Below are positions 8,828 through 17,651 of a stretch of 64,000 nt of DNA, one piece after another. The stretch comes from Methylococcaceae bacterium (GTDB lineage Bacteria; Pseudomonadota; Gammaproteobacteria; Methylococcales; Methylomonadaceae): contig JADKAL010000002.1 of the NCBI GenBank assembly GCA_016715325.1, positions 248,001 to 312,000 of the forward strand, written 5' to 3'. The notes below the pieces were generated by a model. That model was given only the letters and a program-made list of their open reading frames with translations. It ran no database searches and was not told where the DNA came from. The stretch's first letter is position 1, and each line of letters starts with the position of its first letter. The position numbers and the translations under genes are program-made.

Positions 8828-9041
8828 GTCGTTCAGAGCCGGCTTGATTCTTTATAGACAAGGGGCGAGCCGGTTCTTCGTTGTATATACTCTCGTATTA
8901 TTAAATACATCATAAAAAAGTTGATTTAGCTTTTAGGAAGATAAACTAGAAGACACCGTAACAATGTTTTACCGTTGGCGCTTTATCTTGTCGAAGTTTG
9001 AATCGACTTCAACATAATGCAGTGTGTGGATCGTTTTTATA

Positions 9042-9731
9042 TTACGGATTCAAACTAAGTTTTTGATAAACCGTAGTTATTTCTTTACCGTTCCACACAT
9101 AGCAATAATGTGGTCCTTGCCGTACCGGGGCCAAGCGATTGGGTTTAAACACAGCAACACATACTCCGCCTTTAAAGCGTACGCTATCGTATACGATACC
9201 GTTCGAACCGTCGTTGCGTAATACTCTCCCTAGATTCTGAGCCGATGCATAATGATCCGGGTCGTAAATCTCGGGCAGTTCGTTCTGCCGGTTGCGAATA
9301 TCGTGCAATTCGGCGTCCAGATCGGACGCGTAGCTTCGCATATCGATTTCAATGGGCGGTTGATTCGTCGCAGCAAAAAATATTGCTCGATGGAAGCGAG
9401 TTTCGGCCACGGCGACATCGATTGTTTTGGCCGCATAATAAACCCCGTAACTGCCGTCCGTGAATCGGCTTCCTTCGGGATTGAGATGCGTAAAAGCCGC
9501 CATAATCGGCGTGGTGCCGGGGCCTGAAATCCGCTCTTGCGGTAACACTAAGTTTATGTCGCCTGTTTCGTCGCGTAAGCGGTCGTTGGTCAAGCCTTCG
9601 ATGACGTAGACGATGTCGAGATCTTCTGGGTCGGCAACGCGGTCGAATAAACCGACCGGCGGAAATCGGCTAGGCACCAAACGCCAGCAAGGTTGCCATT
9701 GAATTCGGCTGACCGGCAACGAATACTTCAC
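9042..9731 (-). CDS. RES domain toxin of a RES-Xre toxin-antitoxin system
   Basis: 229 residues with the RES fold pattern: an early Trp-Arg-Leu-Val-Pro-Ser segment (16-21), a central Gly-Ser-Arg-Phe-Thr-Asp-Gly then Val-Tyr-Tyr-Ala-Ala with Glu in Val-Ala-Glu-Thr (near 112), and a late Ser-Asn-Gly-Ile-Val-Tyr-Asp-Ser (near 177-184). The conserved Arg, Glu and Ser give the family its name. RES toxins characterised so far (MbcT, ParT) consume NAD+ or ADP-ribosylate targets. The start overlaps the antitoxin gene's end by 4 bases, so toxin translation depends on the antitoxin message. The full motif set suggests an active toxin. Confidence 0.88.
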   Translation of the reverse strand: MKYSLPVSRIQWQPCWRLVPSRFPPVGLFDRVADPEDLDIVYVIEGLTNDRLRDETGDINLVLPQERISGPGTTPIMAAFTHLNPEGSRFTDGSYGVYYAAKTIDVAVAETRFHRAIFFAATNQPPIEIDMRSYASDLDAELHDIRNRQNELPEIYDPDHYASAQNLGRVLRNDGSNGIVYDSVRFKGGVCVAVFKPNRLAPVRQGPHYCYVWNGKEITTVYQKLSLNP

Positions 9732-10132
9732 GACCAGCCGCGTTGTCCGTCCAAATATTGCCTGACGACATAAAGATCGGCAACATGACCGGTCAACATA
9801 CGCTCAATCGCCGATTTACCTTGAAAAGGCAGGGCTGAATTCGGTCGTTTTAGCCACTGATCGGCGGCTTCGGCATTGGGCAACAATATCTGCAAGGCCT
9901 TATAAATACCGAAAATATAAGATAACCGTTCCAATTTATCCGGGCCTAATTTGGCCGACTCCGGGTTTTTCTTCCACTTAAAGTAAGTGCTCCGCGAATC
10001 GAGACCCAATAAAGTCATTGCCTCTTCAACATTCAGTTTCCATGCGTTGACGATATTAAAATAAGTCCGTAATGCGCTTTTAGATACTTTAGCGCTATCG
10101 GACGGAAGTTGTGCGCGTGAAAGCGATAGCAT
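9728..10132 (-). CDS. Xre/MbcA/ParS-family antitoxin
   Basis: 134 residues. The N-terminal half holds a helix-turn-helix (around residues 28-75, with Ser-Arg-Ser-Thr-Tyr-Phe-Lys-Trp as the recognition segment). The C-terminal half carries the DUF2384/MbcA-ParS-Xre toxin-binding domain, with the typical Trp-Leu-Lys-Arg-Pro-Asn ... Pro-Phe-Gln-Gly-Lys pattern. It binds and silences the RES toxin and normally represses its own promoter. Encoded first in the pair with a strong GGGAGG ribosome site. A palindrome sits about 60 bases upstream in the promoter region. Confidence 0.88.
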   Translation of the reverse strand: MLSLSRAQLPSDSAKVSKSALRTYFNIVNAWKLNVEEAMTLLGLDSRSTYFKWKKNPESAKLGPDKLERLSYIFGIYKALQILLPNAEAADQWLKRPNSALPFQGKSAIERMLTGHVADLYVVRQYLDGQRGWS

Positions 10133-10169
10133 GTCCGAACCTCCCGGCTAATTAATACAATTAAGTTTA

Positions 10170-10206
10170 ATAATACACTATTAATATAATATGTCTATAT
10201 ATAGAC
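10170..10206 (-). promoter_or_regulatory. Candidate promoter and operator of the RES-Xre pair
   Basis: On the minus strand a TAGACA hexamer, a 16-base spacer and TATTAT make a plausible sigma-70 promoter just upstream of the antitoxin. The perfect 14-base palindrome GTCTATATATAGAC (10193-10206) overlaps the -35 region, the place where an autorepressing Xre antitoxin would bind. The rest of the 10133-10473 gap is AT-rich with no other gene; a short CCGGAAAATCCGG inverted repeat lies near 10366-10378. Confidence 0.45.
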
Positions 10207-10473
10207 TTTTAGAGGTTATCAAAAGAACGAAATAAACCTGAATCGACATTTTTTATCGCTACAACCTTACGAAACTGCTGAATCGAGCAAGCTGAATTGC
10301 TTAACATTCGAACGCTAAAACCAAATAGCCATCTGAAGATTCGTTACAAATGATAAACAATGCAACCGGAAAATCCGGTATTTCATCTCATTTAGTCGTA
10401 ACGACCCCGCTAAGCGCGATATAATTTTAGCTAGATAGCCTTAACCGTTTGCAAATCACCGAAAAAATCATCA

Positions 10474-10719
10474 ATGTATTATTTATTGGGCACTCAAGGG
10501 TGCCATCTCTGCGAAATTGCCGAACACTTACTTAACGAGTGCCGCGCTATCCGTACGGATTTTTCCATTAAACCGATCGACATCGCCGAGCAAACGCAAT
10601 GGCAAGCGGACTACGACACGCTTATTCCGGTGTTGTTACATGTAAAAACCAACAAATTCCTAAACTGGCCGTTTACCCAAAACGACATTATCACCTTTCT
10701 TGAAAACTATCATGACTGA
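10474..10719 (+). CDS. Glutaredoxin-like protein (DUF836)
   Basis: 81 residues with a thioredoxin/glutaredoxin fold signature: Gly-Cys-His-Leu-Cys at 9-13 gives a CxxC redox pair, and Ile-Pro-Val-Leu near 49-52 supplies the cis-proline. DUF836 proteins are small cytosolic redox proteins of undefined role. The stop codon overlaps the fumC start (ATGACTGA), so the two are translationally coupled. An AT-rich TATAAT hexamer at 10420-10425 could be its promoter -10. Confidence 0.8.
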   Translation: MYYLLGTQGCHLCEIAEHLLNECRAIRTDFSIKPIDIAEQTQWQADYDTLIPVLLHVKTNKFLNWPFTQNDIITFLENYHD

Positions 10720-12094
10720 ACAATACCGAATCGAAAAAGACAGTATGGGCGAATTGAAAGTCCCTGCCGATGCCTTATATGCTGCCCAAACCCAGCGCGC
10801 CATCGATAATTTCCCGGTGAGCGGTTTGCCTTTACCGCCCGCGTTTATTAAAACCGTCGCCTTGATAAAACAATGCGCCGCTAAAGCGAATGTGGCTTTA
10901 GGCGAAATGGATACAGCCACTGCCGATGCCATTATGTCTGCCGCGCAAAGCATCCGCGATGGAGAACATCAACATCAATTTCCGATTGATGTGTTCCAAA
11001 CCGGCTCCGGCACCAGCACGAATATGAATGTTAACGAGGTGATTGCAACCTTAGCCTCGCGGTCGTCCGGCGCGACGGTAAGCGCTAACGATCATGTCAA
11101 CATGGGACAAAGCAGTAACGATGTGATTCCCACGGCGATCCACGTTAGCGCCGCATTGGAATGTGATAACGCTTTATTGCCCGCATTAAAACATCTGGCC
11201 GAAACGATTGAAGCTAAAGCCCAGTCTGTGGATACCGTCACCAAAACCGGTCGTACGCATTTGATGGATGCCATGCCGATTCGGCTGAGCCAGGAACTGG
11301 GCGGTTGGTCCTTGCAAATCCGCAACGGTATTGACCGGATTCAGGCAACATTGCCTAGAGTATATAAACTCGCGCAAGGCGGCTCGGCGGTCGGTACGGG
11401 CATTAATGTTCATCCTGATTTTGCCGGACAGTTCGCCAAATTATTGTCGGAAGAAACCAAACTGCCGTTTCAACCTAATTCATCGTTTTTTGAAAGCTTA
11501 AGTGCGCAAGACGCCATCGTCGAATTATCGTCGCAACTGAAAGTAATCGCCGTCAGCCTAATGAAAATCGCCAACGATTTACGCTGGATGAACAGCGGAC
11601 CGCTCGCCGGTCTGGGCGAGATCGAATTACCCGCTTTGCAGCCCGGCAGCAGTATTATGCCCGGCAAGGTCAATCCGGTCATTCCCGAAGCCGCAGCAAT
11701 GGTCGCTGCACAAGTCATCGGCAACGACGCCACCATTACCATTGCCGGTCAATCCGGCAATTTCCAATTGAATGTGATGCTGCCGGTCATTGCCTACAAC
11801 ATCCTGCAAAGCATCGAACTCATAGCCAATGTCAGTCTTTTACTGGCCGACAAAGCCATCGCGGGATTCACGGTCAGGGAAGATAATTTAAAAGTCGCCT
11901 TGGCCAAAAATCCGATTCTGGTCACGGCCTTAAACCCGATCATCGGTTACGCCAAGGCGGCGGAAATCGCCAAAGCCGCCTATAAACAAGGCAGACCGAT
12001 TATTGACGTCGCCGCCGAGATGACGGAAATTTCAAGGACGGAGCTGGAAAAACTGCTCGAACCGGCGCATTTGACGGAAGGAGGTATCGGTTAA
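10712..12094 (+). CDS. fumC: Class II fumarate hydratase
   Basis: 460 residues, the usual size for the class II (iron-free) fumarase that hydrates fumarate to L-malate in the citric acid cycle as a homotetramer. Signatures visible: Gly-Ser-Gly-Thr-Ser-Thr-Asn-Met-Asn-Val-Asn early, Thr-Gly-Arg-Thr-His-Leu-Met-Asp, and the fumarase/aspartase signature Gly-Ser-Ser-Ile-Met-Pro-Gly-Lys-Val-Asn late. I chose the ATG at 10712, which gives the typical Met-Thr-Glu-Gln-Tyr-Arg-Ile-Glu-Lys-Asp start; a TTG four codons earlier is less likely. It overlaps the DUF836 gene by 8 bases. Confidence 0.95.
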   Translation: MTEQYRIEKDSMGELKVPADALYAAQTQRAIDNFPVSGLPLPPAFIKTVALIKQCAAKANVALGEMDTATADAIMSAAQSIRDGEHQHQFPIDVFQTGSGTSTNMNVNEVIATLASRSSGATVSANDHVNMGQSSNDVIPTAIHVSAALECDNALLPALKHLAETIEAKAQSVDTVTKTGRTHLMDAMPIRLSQELGGWSLQIRNGIDRIQATLPRVYKLAQGGSAVGTGINVHPDFAGQFAKLLSEETKLPFQPNSSFFESLSAQDAIVELSSQLKVIAVSLMKIANDLRWMNSGPLAGLGEIELPALQPGSSIMPGKVNPVIPEAAAMVAAQVIGNDATITIAGQSGNFQLNVMLPVIAYNILQSIELIANVSLLLADKAIAGFTVREDNLKVALAKNPILVTALNPIIGYAKAAEIAKAAYKQGRPIIDVAAEMTEISRTELEKLLEPAHLTEGGIG

Positions 12095-12232
12095 GCCGTT
12101 GGATTTTATTTAAACCGGAAATAAATTAACTTGGGGGATAGGTTTCTCAATTCAGTTCCGATTAAGGTTGCTTTTATTACACTGAACGCAACTAAAAAAA
12201 TGTATTCAAAACAACTAAACAGGAATTGAAAA

Positions 12233-12589
12233 ATGAACTACAAAATCGTACTAACATTACTATCAATTATCTTGCTAACCGCATGCGCCAGCCAGCAGCC
12301 TTATGGTTACGGTTATAATAATGATTACAGCAACTATGGCTACAATAACGGTAACAAACGTGTGAGCAAAGCCCTAATCGGCGGTGGCGTCGGCGCTGTG
12401 GCAGGCGCAGCCTTAGGCACGGCTTTCGGCGGCAACGACTTGGCGAACGCCGGGTTAGGCGCGTTAGCAGGCGGCGCAGTTGGCGCGGCGGTCGGGGCTT
12501 ATGTCGATCACCAGCAAAACAGACAAAAGCAGCGTCAGTATGAAGGCTGGCAACAAGCCCCTTACGACAATGACGGATATAGCCGGTAA
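12233..12589 (+). CDS. Glycine-zipper lipoprotein
   Basis: 118 residues. A signal peptide ends in Leu-Thr-Ala-Cys at 15-18, a lipobox, so the mature protein should be a lipoprotein. A Tyr/Asn/Gly-rich stretch at 23-40 is followed by a long glycine-zipper segment at about 48-90 (repeated Gly-Gly, Ala-Gly-Ala-Ala, Gly-Ala-Val-Gly-Ala), typical of SlyB/17-kDa-antigen-like outer membrane lipoproteins. The C-terminus is polar and Gln-rich. Function of such proteins is envelope integrity at best; the family label is all that is safe. Confidence 0.75.
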   Translation: MNYKIVLTLLSIILLTACASQQPYGYGYNNDYSNYGYNNGNKRVSKALIGGGVGAVAGAALGTAFGGNDLANAGLGALAGGAVGAAVGAYVDHQQNRQKQRQYEGWQQAPYDNDGYSR

Positions 12590-12602
12590 TACCGGCTATA
12601 TC
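12576..12602 (+). terminator. Perfect hairpin overlapping a stop codon
   Basis: GATATAGCCGGT and ACCGGCTATATC form perfect 12-base arms with a 3-base loop. The TAA stop of the glycine-zipper gene (12587-12589) lies inside the hairpin. No T-run follows, so it may protect the mRNA end or act with a factor instead of being a simple intrinsic terminator. Confidence 0.5.
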
Positions 12603-12707
12603 AATATCATCAACAGCGGCATGACGATTTTGTCGACGTTGTTTTGTTTTTGAAAATTTAAAACTCGTATATCGGGTTAGAGAATCGTTTTACAAGCTTT
12701 AGTTTAC

Positions 12708-13631
12708 TCAAGGTTTTATTAGACATTCGATATGCGCACCCACACTCCGCGCTAATGCTTGTAACGCATAACCGCCTTCTAGTAGCGAGACAATCCTGCC
12801 GTTTGCAGAGGCCTCCGCAATCGCTATCAATTCTTCCGTTACCCAAATATAATCGTCTTCCACCAGTTTTAAACCGCCCATATCGTCTTCTTTGTGGGCG
12901 TCGAATCCGGCGGAAATTAATACGAGTTCCGGTTGAAAATGCTCCAACGCCGGTAGCCAGTGTTCCGTTACCGCAGTGCGGAAAACCGCTCCGTTACTAC
13001 CTGCAGGTAACGGCACATTGATGATATGGTCGTTTCCGCTGCCTGCGCCGGAGTAAGGATAATAAGGATGGCGAAAGGTCGAGCACAACATAACGCGCTG
13101 GTCGTCGTGGAAGATGTTTTCCGTACCGTCGCCGTGGTGAACATCGAAATCGGCAATAGCCACTCGCTGTAGCCCGTGATGTTCCAACGCATGAGCAGCG
13201 GCTACGGCCACATTGTTGAAAATACAAAAACCTGCCGCATTTGCCCGCCCTGCATGATGACCGGGCGGGCGGATATTGCAAAAGGCATTATCGACTTCGC
13301 CCGCCAGGACCAAATCGATGGCCTTAACTGCCGCTCCCGCCGCATATAAGGCGGCGTCCAGGCTATGCGGATTCATTGCTGTATCGCCGTCCAAGTGAAT
13401 CATGCCTGTAGCCGGTGCACGGCTGAAAACCGCTTCGACATAGCTCTTGCTATGTACCCGTTGCAAGTGCGTTTTGTCGGCTTTGGGGCCTTCAACCCGT
13501 TTCAGTCGGCTGAGTAATCCTGTTGCGATCAGCCGGTTTTCAATCGCAGTCATCCGCGACGGACACTCAGGGTGATGCGTCCCCATATCGTGTTTATGGC
13601 ATTCGGGGTGGGTGAGATAAGCTGTCGTCAT
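12708..13631 (-). CDS. Histone deacetylase family protein
   Basis: 307 residues of the arginase/deacetylase fold, the bacterial HDAC-like (class II/acetylpolyamine amidohydrolase) group. The motif Arg-Pro-Pro-Gly-His-His-Ala (near 120-126) carries the catalytic His pair. Asp-Phe-Asp-Val-His-His-Gly-Asp-Gly (near 163-171) gives zinc ligands, and Ser-Ala-Gly-Phe-Asp-Ala-His (near 240-246) the last zinc Asp. A Leu-Glu-Gly-Gly-Tyr segment near the end is the usual Tyr motif. Probably a cytosolic zinc-dependent deacetylase; the substrate (polyamine, protein or acetoin-related) cannot be told. It lies 16 bases downstream of the EVE-domain gene and is probably co-transcribed. Confidence 0.88.
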   Translation of the reverse strand: MTTAYLTHPECHKHDMGTHHPECPSRMTAIENRLIATGLLSRLKRVEGPKADKTHLQRVHSKSYVEAVFSRAPATGMIHLDGDTAMNPHSLDAALYAAGAAVKAIDLVLAGEVDNAFCNIRPPGHHAGRANAAGFCIFNNVAVAAAHALEHHGLQRVAIADFDVHHGDGTENIFHDDQRVMLCSTFRHPYYPYSGAGSGNDHIINVPLPAGSNGAVFRTAVTEHWLPALEHFQPELVLISAGFDAHKEDDMGGLKLVEDDYIWVTEELIAIAEASANGRIVSLLEGGYALQALARSVGAHIECLIKP

Positions 13632-13647
13632 ATCGATTCGAGGTATG

Positions 13648-14106
13648 TCATTCCAATGCGAGAATAAAATCCCATTGCGCTTGTGTCACGGGCATAATGG
13701 ATAATCGATTTCCGCGCCTTACCAGAGCCAAATCCGCCAGTTCAGGTTTTTGTTTAAGTTCGGTCAGGCTAATTGTCCGGGTTAATGTGCTGACATATTT
13801 GATATCGACCATTATCCACGTCGGCTTAGCCGGATTGCTTTTCGGATCGAAGTGCTTATCGTTCGGGTCGAAGGCGGTATGATCGGGATAACCTTCTCGG
13901 ACGACTTCCATGATACCGACGATGCCCGGTAAGTCGCAATTAGAGTGATAAAAGAAAACCTGATCGCCGATTTTCATGTCATCCCGCATCATATTGCGGG
14001 CCTGATAATTCCGCACGCCGTCCCAATGTTCGCATTGATTCGGCCTATTTTTCAGGTCGTTAATGCCGAAGGTGTCGGGTTCGGACTTCATTAGCCAGTA
14101 ATTCAT
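13648..14106 (-). CDS. EVE domain protein
   Basis: 152 residues that make up a single EVE domain, a PUA-like fold. It starts Met-Asn-Tyr-Trp-Leu-Met-Lys-Ser-Glu-Pro, and has Trp-Asp-Gly-Val-Arg-Asn-Tyr-Gln-Ala-Arg (28-37), Gly-Asp-Gln-Val-Phe-Phe-Tyr-His-Ser (47-55) and Gly-Asn-Arg-Leu-Ser-Ile-Met-Pro-Val near the end. These define the thymocyte nuclear protein 1-like family, thought to bind modified bases in nucleic acids. First gene of a probable two-gene unit with the HDAC-family gene. Confidence 0.9.
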   Translation of the reverse strand: MNYWLMKSEPDTFGINDLKNRPNQCEHWDGVRNYQARNMMRDDMKIGDQVFFYHSNCDLPGIVGIMEVVREGYPDHTAFDPNDKHFDPKSNPAKPTWIMVDIKYVSTLTRTISLTELKQKPELADLALVRRGNRLSIMPVTQAQWDFILALE

Positions 14107-14210
14107 TGTTTTTGCTTTCCTGTCGAGCTTTGCCCATCAATAGGCTTTTTTATCATGTTGTTAAGCTTATCACTTCGTAAGATTTTTAAAAATGCGTAAA
14201 AATTTCCTGA

Positions 14211-14253
14211 ATAGGCCATGAAAAAACGCAATATATTGAAAATTATGGCCTAT
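14211..14253. repeat. Inverted repeat in a gene-free gap
   Basis: The 14107-14643 gap holds no credible gene. ATAGGCCAT at 14211-14219 and ATGGCCTAT at 14245-14253 are perfect inverted arms 25 bases apart. The area is AT-rich and lies between divergent genes, so it presumably holds promoters for the EVE-domain gene and the HzsA-related gene. I could not pick a convincing promoter. Confidence 0.3.
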
Positions 14254-14643
14254 ATAAAATTAGGTCGTGTAGCTACGGCAGCAAATTGAAAATATTGCGG
14301 TTAATTTTTTGCAACTAATTCCTGCCATCCAGTCCGGACGAGACGCCAAGAAATCGATAGTTTAATCGACCTGCCGGAAATGTTTGCTGGTTAGCCTTGG
14401 ATGTCATTGGAGTTACTGCAATGCGCTTTGAGCAATAAAGCGATACCCATCACAGTTTTAGATAAAAAAATAAACTAATGTAACTAGCGATTAAACAATG
14501 TTAATCGACATTGAAGGGCGCAAACAAAGAAATTGTTTTTGTATGTTCGCAAAAATAAATTCCGATGTGTTTAAATCTATTTTTATTCCCTTCCAATCGA
14601 TTAAATGCAATTTGATTACAAGCAATTAATTACGGGAAAGAGA

Positions 14644-16812
14644 ATGAACATTCAGTGTAATAAAATATTGATCGTACTCGGCTTGGTGTTTTTAAGCCCG
14701 TTTAGCTCCGCTGCAATCACCAATCCGATTTTATTTGTTACGCAAATTCCCATTCCTGCCGATTTTTGTACGATCAATGCGACCTTTTGTAATCATCGGG
14801 GCGCAATCAATATAACGGGTCGCGGCGGCGATTTGTGGATTCGCTATCCCGACGGAACTTTGAAAAACTTAACAGCGTCAGCAGGTTTAGGGAAAACCGG
14901 TTTGCAAGGCGGGACTGCAATTCAAGTCCGCGATCCGGCAGTATTCTGGAGCGGAAAGAAAGCCATATTCAGCATGGTCGTCGGTGCGCCGGCTCAATAT
15001 CAAGTTAAACAATATCTTTGGCAGTTGTATGAAGTGACAGGTTTGGGCAAAGCCGAAACGCCGGCAATTACGAAAGTGCCTAATCAACCGCCTTATAACA
15101 ATGTCTCTCCCATATACGGAACGGACAGCAGGATTATTTTTGTGTCGGACAGGCCGCGTAACGGTCAAGCATTGCTTTACCCGCAATTGGATGAATACGA
15201 AGAGCAACCGACAAATACCGGAATATGGAGTCTAGCCCCTGCAACAGGTCATTTAAAGCTGCTCAACCATGCACCATCAGGCGATTTCAATCCGTTTGTC
15301 GATAGCTTCGGGCGCATTATTTTTACGCAATGGGATCATTTGCAACAGGATCAGCAAGCCGCCAGCGACCGAAACGGCGGAAATACATACGGTACTTTTA
15401 ATTACGCAAACGAAACCTCTTCGACGATGCTTAATAGCCGTGCTGAAGTGTTTCCGGAACCTTTGAAATTCGATACGGTTTCATTGGCGGGTAAGAACTT
15501 GTACGGTCACTCGTTCAACCATTTTTTTCCTTGGCAAATGCATGAAGACGGCTCCGAGGTAGAAACTATCAACCATGTCGGTCGTCATGAATTAGGCGGC
15601 TCCTATGTGGATGGCGTTTTTACCGACGATCCGGTATTAACTTATTTAACGGTCAGTTCGCTCAGACCGACAAGAATTAGTAATTTTTTTCAAATAAAAC
15701 AAGACCCGGTCAATCCGAATGAGTATATCGGTATCGACGCGCCTGAATTCGGCACCCATGCATCGGGTCAGATCGTGCGGTTAATTAACGGCACGCCCGG
15801 AAAAAATCCCGATAATATGATAATTAAGTACGTAACCGATAAAGCAACCAAATTTCCAATCTCGGAAGGACAAACTCCGCCGCCTTTCCATTCAGGACTA
15901 TACCGTGATCCTTTGGTCTTATCGGACGGCAGCATGGTCAGCGCACATACCTTTAATACCTATGCCGATAAAAACTTAGGAACGACGGCTAATCCGCAAT
16001 CGCGTTACGATTACCGCTTACGTACATTAAAGCAACAACCTAACGGCGTTTGGGTGGCGGACCAACCTTTAACCAACGGCATCAAAAAAGCCGTCAGCTA
16101 CTATGACCCGGATACATTGGTGAGTTATACCGGCGACTTGTGGGAATTACAACCGGTCGAAGTCAAGGCGCGTCCCGTACCGACAAGGTTAGTATCGCCG
16201 TTACCAACCCCGGAAGCAGCTGTTTTTCAAGAAGAAGGCGTTTCAGAAGCCGTTTTTCGTCAATACTTGTTAAGCAAAGGACTGGCGTTAGCGATAATGC
16301 GAAATGTCACCGTCCGCGATGACGACGATAAACAACAGCCGTTTAATTTAAGAGTAGCAGGAACGGCGACCCAAAAGGTGACAGCAGCCGGCAAAATTTA
16401 CGATATTGCGCACTTTCAGGCTTTCCAAGGCGATCAAATCCGCGGCTTGAAAGGTTGTTGCTCGAACACGCCCGTTCCAGGTCGCCGCGTATTGGCCCAG
16501 GTACTGCATAGTGTAAACAGCAATCCGCCTAACCCCAATGCACCCAAAGGCAGTGTGAAAATCGCCAATGACGGTTCGGTAGCGATGTTGCTACCGGCGC
16601 GCAGGGCGCTGAGTTGGCAGTTGACCGATCCTCAGGGTAATTTCGTGGTCAGGGAACGTAATTGGCTGTCTTTTCAACCCGGCGAAATTCGCACTTGCCC
16701 GGCGTGCCACGGCGTTAACAATAAAAACCAAGTCGGTAGCGGCAGCCCAGTTAACAAACCGAAGGCGCTACGGCAATTGTTGCAGTATTTGAAAAGTATT
16801 AACGCTATTTGA
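14644..16812 (+). CDS. HzsA-related secreted protein with c-type haem motif
   Basis: 722 residues from the ATG at 14644, which I prefer to the one at 14605: it has a GGGAAAGAGA ribosome site and begins directly with a signal peptide (hydrophobic 6-19, likely cut after Ser-Ala-Ala). The long body is rich in beta-propeller-like repeats (Pro-Ile-Tyr-Gly, Ile-Ile-Phe-Val-Ser-Asp-Arg, Ile-Ile-Phe-Thr-Gln-Trp-Asp). Cys-Pro-Ala-Cys-His at 685-689 is a single covalent haem motif near the C-terminus. This resembles the family called HzsA-related, after hydrazine synthase subunit A of anammox bacteria. Hydrazine synthesis itself is not implied; no HzsB or HzsC is nearby. Probably a periplasmic haem protein of unknown reaction. 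Confidence 0.75.
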   Translation: MNIQCNKILIVLGLVFLSPFSSAAITNPILFVTQIPIPADFCTINATFCNHRGAINITGRGGDLWIRYPDGTLKNLTASAGLGKTGLQGGTAIQVRDPAVFWSGKKAIFSMVVGAPAQYQVKQYLWQLYEVTGLGKAETPAITKVPNQPPYNNVSPIYGTDSRIIFVSDRPRNGQALLYPQLDEYEEQPTNTGIWSLAPATGHLKLLNHAPSGDFNPFVDSFGRIIFTQWDHLQQDQQAASDRNGGNTYGTFNYANETSSTMLNSRAEVFPEPLKFDTVSLAGKNLYGHSFNHFFPWQMHEDGSEVETINHVGRHELGGSYVDGVFTDDPVLTYLTVSSLRPTRISNFFQIKQDPVNPNEYIGIDAPEFGTHASGQIVRLINGTPGKNPDNMIIKYVTDKATKFPISEGQTPPPFHSGLYRDPLVLSDGSMVSAHTFNTYADKNLGTTANPQSRYDYRLRTLKQQPNGVWVADQPLTNGIKKAVSYYDPDTLVSYTGDLWELQPVEVKARPVPTRLVSPLPTPEAAVFQEEGVSEAVFRQYLLSKGLALAIMRNVTVRDDDDKQQPFNLRVAGTATQKVTAAGKIYDIAHFQAFQGDQIRGLKGCCSNTPVPGRRVLAQVLHSVNSNPPNPNAPKGSVKIANDGSVAMLLPARRALSWQLTDPQGNFVVRERNWLSFQPGEIRTCPACHGVNNKNQVGSGSPVNKPKALRQLLQYLKSINAI

Positions 16813-16901
16813 GAACGCAAACGACCAAGATGTCACATTTAAATCGAGAAGATAGGCCAAGCGTACTATTAATCTATTGATTCGGTGTTTTAAAGATTGA
16901 A

Positions 16902-16960
16902 CCGTTCGTGCTGAGCGAGTCGAAGCGCGGACCGCCTTTCGACAGGCTCAAGGCGAACGG
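16902..16960. repeat. REP-like inverted repeat
   Basis: CCGTTCGTGCTGAGCGAGTC (start of left arm) and GACAGGCTCAAGGCGAACGG (end of right arm) are opposed copies around a 10-base centre. It is the cleanest of several related repeats in this window (654-740, 3104-3210, 22587-22639, 58618-58714). Sitting between convergent genes, it could also stop transcription both ways. Confidence 0.6.
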
Positions 16961-16985
16961 AAGTTGAGACTTCACAGGACCGAAT

Positions 16986-17651
16986 CTATAATTCTTGCAA
17001 TAAGGTTTTTATTTGATTTTCCATTTCAGGGTGGTTACCAAATCCGCAATCCCGAAGGATGCCTTGTTTGTCTACCAAGATATATGAAGGCGTACCTTTG
17101 AGGTTGAATAGTTCGAAAGTATGGGCGTGATAGTCTAATTTTTGTAGATAATCTTGCACTTGACCGATGACTTTTTTACGAAAACCGTTGGGTTGCCGGT
17201 CGAAATCGGGTAAATGTTCGCGAATAAAAGTTAGAACTTCAGTTTCGCTGACAGCGGAGTCGCGTTTGACGAGTTTGTCCATTGCTAATGAAAAAGGGAT
17301 GTTATACGGCAATCGTCCCGATTTCAATATGCCGTGTTGGCTCAGGCTGTATAAGGTTTCGCCGATGACTTCGCCTTGATTGACCAGCTTTTGCAGATTT
17401 TCTAGCGTATTTTTATCGAAATCTTCAAATGCTGTGGCTATGCCGAGCACGACAAGGCCTTGATTTGAGTATTGCCGATGGAGATCGATGGCTTGCGGTA
17501 AAGCGTATAAAAAACAGCCCGGGCAATTGACCTGAAAAACCTCGACGAGGATGACGTTACCGAGAAGTTTATCGAAATTAGTCGACTGGCCCTGGAGCCA
17601 CTCGGAGACCGAAAATAAAGGCGCCTTTTGACCGATGCGTGCTTTAATCAA
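16986..17651 (-). CDS. Thioredoxin-fold (TlpA/AhpC-like) protein
   Basis: 221 residues. Val-Asn-Cys-Pro-Gly-Cys at 41-46 is a redox-active CxxC. A later [13 protein letters not shown]vides the cis-proline of the fold. Between them lies an unusually long helical insertion (about 80-175) compared with an ordinary thioredoxin. There is no signal peptide, so the protein should be cytosolic, unlike TlpA. Its start overlaps the trhO stop by 4 bases, so the two are translated together; a link to sulfur or tRNA hydroxylation is possible but unproven. Confidence 0.75.
   Translation of the reverse strand: MIKARIGQKAPLFSVSEWLQGQSTNFDKLLGNVILVEVFQVNCPGCFLYALPQAIDLHRQYSNQGLVVLGIATAFEDFDKNTLENLQKLVNQGEVIGETLYSLSQHGILKSGRLPYNIPFSLAMDKLVKRDSAVSETEVLTFIREHLPDFDRQPNGFRKKVIGQVQDYLQKLDYHAHTFELFNLKGTPSYILVDKQGILRDCGFGNHPEMENQIKTLLQEL

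Noticed and set aside
10700..10711. TTG start extending fumC
   Set aside because: The ATG at 10712 gives the standard fumarase start and the neat overlap with the upstream gene.
14605..14643. Upstream ATG for the HzsA-related gene
   Set aside because: It would put 13 polar residues before the signal peptide and has a poorer ribosome site.
14644..16812. Hydrazine synthesis
   Set aside because: Only a family resemblance to one subunit; no HzsB, HzsC or hydrazine dehydrogenase nearby.
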